A stretch of DNA of 64,000 nt from an uncultured Bacilli bacterium. GTDB lineage: Bacteria; Bacillota_I; Bacilli_A; RF39; UBA660. The notes under the pieces were generated by a model. That model was not told the origin of the DNA. It did not search any database and worked only from the letters and a program-made list of their open reading frames with translations. Where the stretch lies: contig CALVXO010000004.1 in NCBI GenBank assembly GCA_944371325.1, positions 1-64,000 on the forward strand, written 5' to 3'. Both the position numbers and the translations under genes were made by a program. Below are positions 34,861-42,224 of the stretch, piece by piece (the first letter of the stretch is position 1; each line of letters starts with the position of its first letter).

Positions 34861-37764
34861 ATGATTAAAAAACACAATAAAGATAAAAGCAGTGAAAATA
34901 ATAATATATTTTTAGAAACACCTATTGATAAAATAGAAGATGATAAATTTGGTTGTGTATCCTATTCCAAACAAATCGTTTCTGCTTTTGAAAAAGGTGC
35001 TAAATTTATAGCAATAGATGGTGAATATGGTGTAGGAAAATCAAGCATATTAAATTTAACAAAAAAACTAATTGAAGACAAAAATAAATATAAAATATTT
35101 AATCATTTTAGGCAAAAAAAAGATTATTTTGTAAATATAAATTTTTTAAATATTAATAATGTTTCCACTGAAGAATCGGACAAGATAAACAATTATCATA
35201 GATATTTTGTAAATCAAACAGCTAATGATTTATATAGAAATCCATATGATATTGAAAAACTTTTTTATCATAATTTTGTTTCATATTCAACGATTTCATT
35301 AAAAAATGATAATTTATTTAAAAAAATTATTGATAAAGCATTATTAATATTATTGGCTTTTATATCACTTTATTTAATCTATTCAAGCTTCTTTAAAAAT
35401 TTCGAATTACTAAAGGGCTTATATAACTTTTCTACAGAAATAATGCCATATATCTTATTTACATTATTTATCTTATTAATTTTATATGGATATGGTTTTT
35501 ATAAGCCTGATAAGTCTGAAATAAGTCCTATGCTCGAAGTAGATAAATGTAGGAATAATTTGTGCAAAATATTATTTAATAAAATTCCTAAAAACAGCAA
35601 TGTTTATTTTATATTAGATGACTTAGATAGATTAGAAAATAATTTACAATTACAAATCATTTCATTGTTATATAATGAATATTTCCCTTTAGATAAAATC
35701 ATTAAAGATATAAATTTAAAATTTATTTTTATGATTAATATAAGTGAATTGAATAAATTGAATAAATTAAATGAATCAGATAAATCGAATGAGCCAAATG
35801 AATTAAAAAAATTAAATGCACCTAAAAAATCAAATAATAATAACAATATTAATGTAAATAAACTATTTGACTATATCATAAATATATCTAATAACCAAAT
35901 CACAATTTTAAGAAATTATTTAATTAGAAACATAGAAAATAATACTATATTGGAAAAATTATTTGATATTAAAGAAAAAGATTATATAATTGGTTTAATT
36001 TTAAATAACTACAATAGTATAAGAAAAATAAAACATTTTCTCAATAGAGTTATTACAAAATATATTTATTTAACCAATAAAAATTATAAATATTTAAATA
36101 ATGCTCAATTAATATGCATATGTATATTGATTAATTTAACAGATACTGAAACATTAAATAATAATATAAATAATATAATACATAATTATAATTATTCACT
36201 AGAAAAAAATGATGAAGACGAAAATATATTAAATATTATAAAAGAGTTATATGAAAGAAAACTAATTGATAATAATTATTATGTTTATTTATATAATTTT
36301 ATAGACATAGATGATTTATTAAATAATGATGAACAATTTATATATAATATATTAAATAATTTATCAAAATTAAAAGAAGATGATTTGATTAAAATGTATG
36401 AGATATTAGATGGAAATTATGTTTCATTTTCAAAAATATATAATGAGATATATAAATATGTTTCCAATAATTCAAAAATACTATTACTAGGAAATAAAAC
36501 ATTTAATAGTTTTATGGAATCAAATTATCAAATTGATTATGAAATATTTAAAAATTTATATAGAAATCCGTTTATTTATTTTTGCTATGAATTTTTAAAT
36601 AATAAATATTATTATGCCATGGATGATGAAATTGAATTGTTAGAAAAATATTTTCAAAATTTTGAACAACAATCGTCTATAGTTAGCAATAAAGAAAAAG
36701 ATGATTTTGTTAATGAATTAAAAATTTTTATAAAAAATATGAAATACAATATTAAATTTTTTAATTTTCAAAAATATTTTAATTGGTTGGAACTTGATAA
36801 AAATTTATTTACTTTAATTTATAATCAAAAAGAAAAAAAAGTATCAGTTATATATGAAATGATTTTAAATGAAAAACTATCTTGGGATATTATTGAAGAT
36901 TTTGTTAATGAATCAATAATAAATGATATATTAAGTATCCAAGATGATGAATTTAGACTACAAATAGAAGAATGCTATTTGAAATGGAGCAAATCATTTG
37001 ATTTTATGATTCAAATAATCTATAAAGAAAAAAGAATTATTAACGATATTGAAGAAATTTTTACAAAATTAAATCAATTTGAAGACAATAAAATAGATTT
37101 AGAAACACTAAAAACAATTATAAATAAGTATGGCTATTTAAAAATATTTGACAAATATTTAATTAATAACTTAAAAGAAAACGAAAACGATACAATTTGT
37201 TATATTAATGAAAATAAATTTGATATTTCTGAAAATATAATAAATGCAATAAATGAATCAAATTACGCACACAAATTTAAAGAACACTATAATAATTTAT
37301 TTTTAAAATATAAATATTATAAACTATATATATATTCAAAAGCAAAAAAAAATAAAACTTTCGATATTAATTTAAAATTAAAATCAAACGAAAAATATAT
37401 ACACTCTTTATTGGAAATTTTTGAATCATTAAATACTGATTGGAAAAATTATAATTTTACTGACAATTTTAAATCTTTAATAATTAAAGAAATAAATATA
37501 GATACAATAGAATTAACTGATAAAGATTTTTGGAAAATATTAAAGTTAATTCCACAAATAAATAATCACAATGAATCATTTAAATTTTTTAATAGGATTA
37601 GAAATTTAAATTTATTAGATAAATTTTGCTCATATTGTTCACGAAATTGTAATGATAAAGATTTCATAAATAATTTGAATTTATTTGTTTCAGAATTTGG
37701 CACAACAGGAAATAAAATTGTAATTACAAAATTAAAAAATAAAATCGAGGAAAAGCAAAAATAG
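34861..37764 (+). CDS. KAP-family P-loop NTPase
   Basis: A 967-residue protein. Walker A is GEYGVGKSS at residues ~54-62. Two transmembrane segments (about 159-178 and 194-213) are inserted between Walker A and Walker B (ILDDLDRLEN near residue 251), the hallmark of KAP NTPases. A low-complexity Asn/Lys/Leu/Ser-rich stretch lies at ~297-328. The long C-terminal region (about 430-967) is helical and unassigned. KAP NTPases include PifA-type phage-exclusion proteins, so it may be a defence gene carried by the element; that is inference. It is very AT- and Asn-rich, has only a weak AGGGAT site, and ends in TAG with a terminator. Confidence 0.82.
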   Translation: MIKKHNKDKSSENNNIFLETPIDKIEDDKFGCVSYSKQIVSAFEKGAKFIAIDGEYGVGKSSILNLTKKLIEDKNKYKIFNHFRQKKDYFVNINFLNINNVSTEESDKINNYHRYFVNQTANDLYRNPYDIEKLFYHNFVSYSTISLKNDNLFKKIIDKALLILLAFISLYLIYSSFFKNFELLKGLYNFSTEIMPYILFTLFILLILYGYGFYKPDKSEISPMLEVDKCRNNLCKILFNKIPKNSNVYFILDDLDRLENNLQLQIISLLYNEYFPLDKIIKDINLKFIFMINISELNKLNKLNESDKSNEPNELKKLNAPKKSNNNNNINVNKLFDYIINISNNQITILRNYLIRNIENNTILEKLFDIKEKDYIIGLILNNYNSIRKIKHFLNRVITKYIYLTNKNYKYLNNAQLICICILINLTDTETLNNNINNIIHNYNYSLEKNDEDENILNIIKELYERKLIDNNYYVYLYNFIDIDDLLNNDEQFIYNILNNLSKLKEDDLIKMYEILDGNYVSFSKIYNEIYKYVSNNSKILLLGNKTFNSFMESNYQIDYEIFKNLYRNPFIYFCYEFLNNKYYYAMDDEIELLEKYFQNFEQQSSIVSNKEKDDFVNELKIFIKNMKYNIKFFNFQKYFNWLELDKNLFTLIYNQKEKKVSVIYEMILNEKLSWDIIEDFVNESIINDILSIQDDEFRLQIEECYLKWSKSFDFMIQIIYKEKRIINDIEEIFTKLNQFEDNKIDLETLKTIINKYGYLKIFDKYLINNLKENENDTICYINENKFDISENIINAINESNYAHKFKEHYNNLFLKYKYYKLYIYSKAKKNKTFDINLKLKSNEKYIHSLLEIFESLNTDWKNYNFTDNFKSLIIKEINIDTIELTDKDFWKILKLIPQINNHNESFKFFNRIRNLNLLDKFCSYCSRNCNDKDFINNLNLFVSEFGTTGNKIVITKLKNKIEEKQK

Positions 37765-37788
37765 CATTAAAAATTATGCTATTTTTTT
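37760..37788 (+). terminator. intrinsic terminator after the KAP gene
   Basis: Stem AATAGCAT/ATGCTATT with a loop of about eight bases and a T run; the TAG stop lies in the stem. Confidence 0.8.
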
Positions 37789-37838
37789 ACTTATATAGTA
37801 TTGTGGAAAACATATATAAATATACTAGTACATTAAGA

Positions 37839-38090
37839 TTAAAATTTATTTACTTTAAAAAAGTCAGCTATATCAATTCCTAAAGCTTCTGAAATTCTTC
37901 CAAGAACTGCAATGGTTAAATGTTTATTACGTTTTTCATTTTCAATATCACATATATATTCTCTTGACATTTCTGTCATGTCAGCTAAATCTTGTTGTGT
38001 CAAATTTTTTTCTAATCTAAATTTTTTTATGTTTTTTCTAATTATAGAATAATAATATTCATTATCATGAATATATGCTTTTTCCTTCAT
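37839..38090 (-). CDS. XRE-family transcriptional regulator
   Basis: An 83-residue Cro/CI-type helix-turn-helix protein: LTQQDLADMTEMSREYICDIENEKRN is the DNA-binding core (residues ~30-55). It has the size of a minimal phage or element repressor. It faces away from the small membrane protein and RepA-like genes, with a 100-bp divergent region between them holding a GGCTAACAGCC palindrome and an extended -10 promoter, the expected place for its operator. It may keep the element genes quiet. Confidence 0.85.
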   Translation of the reverse strand: MKEKAYIHDNEYYYSIIRKNIKKFRLEKNLTQQDLADMTEMSREYICDIENEKRNKHLTIAVLGRISEALGIDIADFFKVNKF

Positions 38091-38190
38091 CTATTTCACC
38101 AACCTATAATTAGTATGTTATTTTTTTTCAAAAATATATATAGGCTAACAGCCACATTTGTGATATAATAAATTATGAAAGGAGTTAAAT

Positions 38191-38412
38191 ATGGGAAAGC
38201 CAAAAAAAAATAATGAATTTAAATGGTATCATTGGTTTGGAATAGGCCTACTTTTTCTTATGATTTATATTGGAATATCTGAAGGAAACGAAGAAACAGT
38301 TGAAGACCAAATTGACAGATTAAATCGTGAAAGTTGCAGTTCACAAACAAACACTTTTTACAAATGCAGTTGGAGTTTTTGGGAAGATAGATGCGTATGT
38401 AAAGAAAGATAA
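38191..38412 (+). CDS. small membrane protein, element-encoded
   Basis: A 73-residue protein with one transmembrane segment (about residues 14-30) and a C-terminal region with four cysteines (ESCSS, YKCSW, DRCVCK) that could form disulfides outside the cell. No family is recognised. A strong GAAAGGAG site and a TGATATAAT extended -10 support expression. It ends in a terminator. Confidence 0.65.
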   Translation: MGKPKKNNEFKWYHWFGIGLLFLMIYIGISEGNEETVEDQIDRLNRESCSSQTNTFYKCSWSFWEDRCVCKER

Positions 38413-38420
38413 ACCAATAG

Positions 38421-38446
38421 AAAAGTACATTTTGTACTTTTTTTTG
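38421..38446 (+). terminator. intrinsic terminator
   Basis: Stem AAAGTACA/TGTACTTT with a T run directly after the small membrane protein gene. Confidence 0.8.
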
Positions 38447-38588
38447 TACATTTTTCTATAAAAATTATTAATTTTAAAACTTTTTTTTCAAAAAGTTGAT
38501 TATAGACAAAATAGCATGATATAGTGTTGTCGCTAGCAAAAAAAAGATTAATTTGTCGACAATTAAAAATTTAAGAAAGGAGAAGAAT

Positions 38589-39623
38589 ATGAAAAATTTT
38601 AAATTGGAAAGTTTTGATTCAATTACAGAAGAAGAAATTGAATGGTTATGGAAGCCATATATTCCACTCGGAAAATTAACAATGTTCGCTGGAGATCCTA
38701 GCGTCGGAAAAAGCTTTATAAGTACATTTTTGGCAAGTACAATATCTACTGGAAGCAAATTTCCGTTTAGTGATGAAATAGTTGAAAGTGGAAATGTTAT
38801 AATTTTAAATGCTGAAGATGGTAATGCTGATTGTATTAAAAAGAGATTACGATTAAGTAATGCTAATTTTGAAAATATCTATACCTTATTAAGTGTAGAT
38901 AATAAGAAATTTTTCACACTAAAAAATTTATCTGATTTAGAGGATATGATTCAAGAAGTTAAGCCAAAACTAATAATTATTGACCCTATTACCTCTTATT
39001 ATGGAGAAGGAGTTGATACTTTTAAAGATAGTTCTGTTCGAGCTATACTTGCACCAGTTGTAGAATTAGTTTCTAAATATAAAGTTGCCTTACTAGGAAT
39101 AATACATTTTAATAAAGGAAATGATAAAGCAATATATAAAATGAATGGTAGTATTGCAAATATGGGCTTACCTCGTTCTGTTATTTATGCAGTGCATTCT
39201 AATAACAATGATGAAAGATTACTAATTCATATAAAATCTAGTAATGCAGAATTAGGAGAAAGTATTGCTTATCGTATTACAGATAATGGGATTGAATGGC
39301 TTGGAATACGTGGAAAAATTAATGCGGATGAAGTAATTTCTAATGAAGAATCTAATCAATATGAAATTGCCTGTGATTTTATATTAGACTACCTAAAAGA
39401 TGGTAAACAGCTCGGAAGCAATCTATTGAAAAATGCTTTAGAAAATGGTATAGCAAAAAGAACGTTGGAACGAGCTAGAGCAAATTTGAAAAAAAACGAT
39501 ATTATTAATAATGTGATTATTGATTTTAAAACATATTGGTATATTGTTGATAAGAAAAAACTAGATAATAAAGTTGAAAATGAAACTAATTTAGATGATA
39601 TTAATCCATTTGATGACATTTAA
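38589..39623 (+). CDS. RepA-like hexameric ATPase (AAA_25)
   Basis: A 344-residue P-loop ATPase of the RepA/RecA-like helicase group often found on plasmids, prophages and integrative elements. Walker A is GDPSVGKSF near residue 36 and Walker B is LIIIDPI near residue 131; the N-terminal EIEWLWKPYIPLGKLTMFAG is a family landmark. A C-terminal winged-helix-like part (from about residue 260) may bind DNA. It suggests that the excised circle could replicate or that the element descends from a replicating plasmid or phage. The ATG at 38589 has AAAGGAG; an upstream ATG at 38553 does not. Confidence 0.82.
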   Translation: MKNFKLESFDSITEEEIEWLWKPYIPLGKLTMFAGDPSVGKSFISTFLASTISTGSKFPFSDEIVESGNVIILNAEDGNADCIKKRLRLSNANFENIYTLLSVDNKKFFTLKNLSDLEDMIQEVKPKLIIIDPITSYYGEGVDTFKDSSVRAILAPVVELVSKYKVALLGIIHFNKGNDKAIYKMNGSIANMGLPRSVIYAVHSNNNDERLLIHIKSSNAELGESIAYRITDNGIEWLGIRGKINADEVISNEESNQYEIACDFILDYLKDGKQLGSNLLKNALENGIAKRTLERARANLKKNDIINNVIIDFKTYWYIVDKKKLDNKVENETNLDDINPFDDI

Positions 39624-39644
39624 AATTACTTAGTAGCCAAATAA

Positions 39645-39700
39645 AATGGCGATGTGGCGTAGTAAAAAGACTATGAAAATAATCATAGTCTCTCGCCATT
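39645..39700 (+). terminator. nested hairpin after the RepA-like gene
   Basis: An inner stem AGACTATGA/TCATAGTCT (39668-39676 with 39683-39691) sits inside an outer pair AATGGCGA/TCGCCATT (39645-39652 with 39693-39700). It may act as a terminator or as a structured site; no long T run follows. The right arm of the 15-bp inverted repeat overlaps its left side. Confidence 0.5.
39647..39661. repeat. 15-bp inverted repeat, right arm
   Basis: Exact reverse complement of 34536-34550, 5.1 kb away, marking the right edge of the cargo block of the cotZ element. Confidence 0.7.
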
Positions 39701-39822
39701 AATATTTATATATTGAATCCAGTTAAATTATACCATAATATAAATTTTAAGTCTATATAATCATTATTGTTATGCAAATTATAAATACACACTAATATAA
39801 TATATAAAGGGGTTGTGATATT

Positions 39823-39939
39823 ATGAATGTTGAAGTTTTTTATAACGAAAATGGTAAAACATTTCAAGAGATTATGGAATACTTTTTAATAGAAATGTGT
39901 GATACACAAAGTGCCAGTTTTATTGAGAAATATGCCTAA
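39823..39939 (+). CDS. 38-residue ORF upstream of the recombinase
   Basis: A short frame beginning MNVEVFYNENGKTFQEIMEY and ending SFIEKYA, with an AAAGGGG site and a nearby TATAAT. Similar small acidic proteins are often encoded just before serine recombinases of integrative elements. Its role is unknown; a recombination directionality factor is one possibility. It is too short for default gene callers. The recombinase promoter lies at its 3' end. Confidence 0.6.
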   Translation: MNVEVFYNENGKTFQEIMEYFLIEMCDTQSASFIEKYA

Positions 39940-39951
39940 ATATGATATAAT
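39923..39951 (+). promoter_or_regulatory. sigma-A type promoter of the serine recombinase
   Basis: TTGAGA, 17-base spacer, TATAAT, 36 bases upstream of the start. It resembles a vegetative promoter; I do not see a clear mother-cell (sigma-E or sigma-K) promoter here. Confidence 0.6.
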
Positions 39952-39987
39952 ATTACTGTCAATATGTGTTATCTAGAAGGAGGCAAA

Positions 39988-41550
39988 ATGGTAGATAATA
40001 ACACATATAAAGTTGGTTTATATATTAGATTATCTAGGGAAGATGAAGATAATAATGGAGAAAGTGAAAGTATTACTAATCAAAGAAATTATTTGTTAGA
40101 ATATGTAAAAAATAATCACTTTATTCTAATTGATGAATATGTTGATGACGGGTTTACTGGAACAAATTTTGAGAGACCAGCATTTAAAAGAATGATTAAA
40201 GATATAGAACTTGGTAAAATAAATTGCGTTATTACTAAAGATATGTCAAGACTAGGAAGAGATTATATTGGTATAGGAACCTATATGGAAAAATACTTTC
40301 CAGAGCATAATATAAGATATATTGCTGTCAATGATAATATTGATTTAAAGGATGGTAAAATAGACAATATGGCTCCTATTAGAGCAGTATTTAATGACTA
40401 TTATGCTAAAGATATTTCTGACAAAGTTAAAAGCACTATTACTAATAAAAAAAGAAATGGACAATTTTTAGGTGGAGTCCCACCCTATGGTTATAAGTTT
40501 GAAAGCGATGACAATCATTATAAATTAGTAATAGATGAAGAAACTAGCATAGTTGTTAAGAGAATGTTTAATATGTTTGTTGGTGGCAAAAGTTTAAAAT
40601 ATATTGCTGATACACTAACAAGTGAGAATATTCCTATTCCTAGTATCCATAAAAATTTAAATAGAGGCCTTAAGTCTACTGCTTATGGAGTATGGCAAAC
40701 AAGAACTATTGATGAAATACTTAAAAATCCTACATACATAGGAAACTTAACGCAAGGTAGAAGAAAGAAAATTAATTATAAAATTAAAAAAGTTGTTAGA
40801 GTCCCTAAAGAACAATGGATTGTATGCGAAAACACACATGAGCCTATTATAGATAAAGAAACATTTGAGCAAGTACAAAATATCTATGAAAAGAATAAAA
40901 GCTTAAATCGTAGCAAAAATCATTTATTATTAAGTGGTTTTATATATTGCAAAGAATGTGGGCATAGAATTGGAATTAGTCAAAGCTCTAATAAAAAATT
41001 TTATTGTAGTTGTAATTATTACAAAAAATACTCTAAATTAGGCCTATGTACACCCCATTCTATACCTTATAATGTGTTAGAAGATATAATACTAAAAGAA
41101 ATAAGAAAAGAATGCAAAAAGAGTGTTAAAGGCGATAAATTTAAAGACATAATTAAAAGTAATGACAAAAAAGAAAAAGCCAAAGTTAATTTAATACAAT
41201 TAATTAAACAAAAAAAGCAAGATATAGAAAATACAAAAAATGCAATTGATGATTTATATATAGAAAAACTTAAAAAAAATATAAGTAGTGAAAGATATAC
41301 TAGTGTATATAATAAATTAAATAGCGAATTTAACGTTTTAAACGAAGATTTAAAAGCACTAGAAACAGATTATTCATATTTGCTAGGAAACGTTAAAAAC
41401 AGCCCTAGTATCAATTATACAAAGGCTGTTAACGAATATTTAGCATTAAAAAATCCTACTAGAGAATTACTTGCGAACTTAATAGACAAAATTGTTATAG
41501 ATGAAGATAAAAATATACAAATATACTACAAAATAAAAAAAGCATGGTAA
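39988..41550 (+). CDS. large serine recombinase (site-specific integrase)
   Basis: A 520-residue large serine recombinase. The resolvase catalytic domain occupies residues 8-150, with the nucleophile Ser in YIRLSRED (about residue 16) and the arginine motif KDMSRLGRD near residue 85. The recombinase domain follows (GVPPYGYKF near residue 164). A zinc ribbon is at ~310-345 (CKECGHRIG, then YCSCNYYKK). A coiled-coil lies at ~395-455. AGAAGGAGG supports the start; an ATG eight codons upstream has no such site. It ends 30 bp before the junction with the 3' part of cotZ, the usual place for such enzymes beside their attachment site, and should catalyse integration and excision of the element. Confidence 0.93.
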   Translation: MVDNNTYKVGLYIRLSREDEDNNGESESITNQRNYLLEYVKNNHFILIDEYVDDGFTGTNFERPAFKRMIKDIELGKINCVITKDMSRLGRDYIGIGTYMEKYFPEHNIRYIAVNDNIDLKDGKIDNMAPIRAVFNDYYAKDISDKVKSTITNKKRNGQFLGGVPPYGYKFESDDNHYKLVIDEETSIVVKRMFNMFVGGKSLKYIADTLTSENIPIPSIHKNLNRGLKSTAYGVWQTRTIDEILKNPTYIGNLTQGRRKKINYKIKKVVRVPKEQWIVCENTHEPIIDKETFEQVQNIYEKNKSLNRSKNHLLLSGFIYCKECGHRIGISQSSNKKFYCSCNYYKKYSKLGLCTPHSIPYNVLEDIILKEIRKECKKSVKGDKFKDIIKSNDKKEKAKVNLIQLIKQKKQDIENTKNAIDDLYIEKLKKNISSERYTSVYNKLNSEFNVLNEDLKALETDYSYLLGNVKNSPSINYTKAVNEYLALKNPTRELLANLIDKIVIDEDKNIQIYYKIKKAW

Positions 41551-41580
41551 AGGTATTATTTGTAACTATATGTACAAACG

Positions 41581-41583
41581 TGG
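41581..41583 (+). other. right attachment core (attR) of the cotZ element
   Basis: TGG matching 34436-34438. To the left is element sequence (TACAAACG), to the right the coat gene resumes (AGTATGCC). It is in frame with the downstream coat codons. Confidence 0.65.
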
Positions 41584-41829
41584 AGTATGCCAACAACTAA
41601 AGATACAACTGACTGTACTGATACTCCAACACCATCAAATTGTTCAAACGTATTTAGAATTGAAAAAATTGACGGATGTTGCGCAACTTTTAGAGTTCTA
41701 GCACCAAATACTGATCCTCTAACACAAGCAGCTATTCCATATGTATCAACTAATTCTTTTTTTACTATGAATTTGAATTGCGTTTGTAGTTTAAGATGCT
41801 TACAAGATACATACGTTGAATGTTTATAA
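41584..41829 (+). pseudogene. cotZ: spore coat protein CotY/CotZ-like, 3' part (interrupted gene)
   Basis: Eighty-one codons beginning SMPTTKDTTDC and continuing with VFRIEKIDGCCATFRVLAP and LNCVCSLRCL. These match the C-terminal half of CotZ/CotY, where the corresponding Bacillus CotZ stretches read VFFRVERVHGSCATLSLL and LDCFCAINCL. There is no usable ribosome binding site for the internal ATG at 41587, so this half cannot be made alone. Joining codon 67 of the 5' part to this one gives a 148-residue protein, the length I recall for B. subtilis CotZ. A terminator follows. Confidence 0.82.
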
Positions 41830-41833
41830 CATT

Positions 41834-41863
41834 AAAACAACGAAATTAATCGTTGTTTTTTTG
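41834..41863. terminator. bidirectional intrinsic terminator
   Basis: Stem AACAACGA/TCGTTGTT flanked by A and T runs, serving the coat gene and the convergent minus-strand gene at 41846. Confidence 0.8.
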
Positions 41864-42169
41864 AAATTCAATATCTAATATATCATTTACATTAATAACT
41901 TCATTATCCATAGTAATTAATTCATTTCTATTTCTTCCAATAATTCTTTTGTTCATTTTACCATTTTTAGTAGTAATAATAACATCTGCTTTATAAACAT
42001 ATCTAGCTGATGAAAAAATTTGATTTATTTTTTGATTAACAGTAAATATAGAACTAGAATTATCTTTTTGTTCACTTCTTACTTCATTTTTATCATAATA
42101 AACAGTTTCGTTATTATTTAAATTTTTATCAATTTTATTAGCAAATACTTTAGGTAATTTTTTTTCCAT
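41846..42169 (-). CDS. hypothetical protein
   Basis: A 107-residue soluble, charged protein. The second half (VIITTKNGKMNKRIIGRNRNELITMDNEVINVNDILDIEF) looks like a small beta-barrel. No family is recognised. It has an AGAGGTG site and lies 55 bp after polC on the same strand, so it may be the last gene of the polC transcript. It is in the chromosomal part, outside the cotZ element. Confidence 0.65.
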   Translation of the reverse strand: MEKKLPKVFANKIDKNLNNNETVYYDKNEVRSEQKDNSSSIFTVNQKINQIFSSARYVYKADVIITTKNGKMNKRIIGRNRNELITMDNEVINVNDILDIEFQKNND

Positions 42170-42224
42170 AGAACACCTCTTAATAAATTATATTATCTAT
42201 TTTTAATAATATGAAAAAAATCAA

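Larger units (their letters stand above)
34436..41580 (+). mobile_element. 7,145-bp serine-recombinase element interrupting cotZ
   Basis: The segment between the two TGG copies separates the N- and C-terminal halves of one coat gene. It holds, left to right: a KAP-family NTPase gene, a divergent XRE regulator, a small membrane protein, a RepA-like ATPase, a 38-residue ORF and a large serine recombinase ending 30 bp from the right junction. No phage structural, conjugation or plasmid partition genes are present. The arrangement parallels skin and other intervening elements of sporulation genes, where a serine recombinase removes the insert in the mother cell. Excision is predicted from architecture only. 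Confidence 0.82.

Noticed and set aside
35740..35860. CRISPR-like repeats
   Set aside because: The repeats are short, degenerate, in frame and inside the KAP gene; no spacer-repeat pattern exists anywhere in the window.
34436..41580. Ordinary prophage
   Set aside because: No capsid, tail, terminase, portal or lysis genes are present, so it is not a complete prophage.
41587..41829. An independent small protein starting at the internal ATG
   Set aside because: No ribosome binding site, element sequence immediately upstream, and clear match to the C-terminal half of a coat protein.
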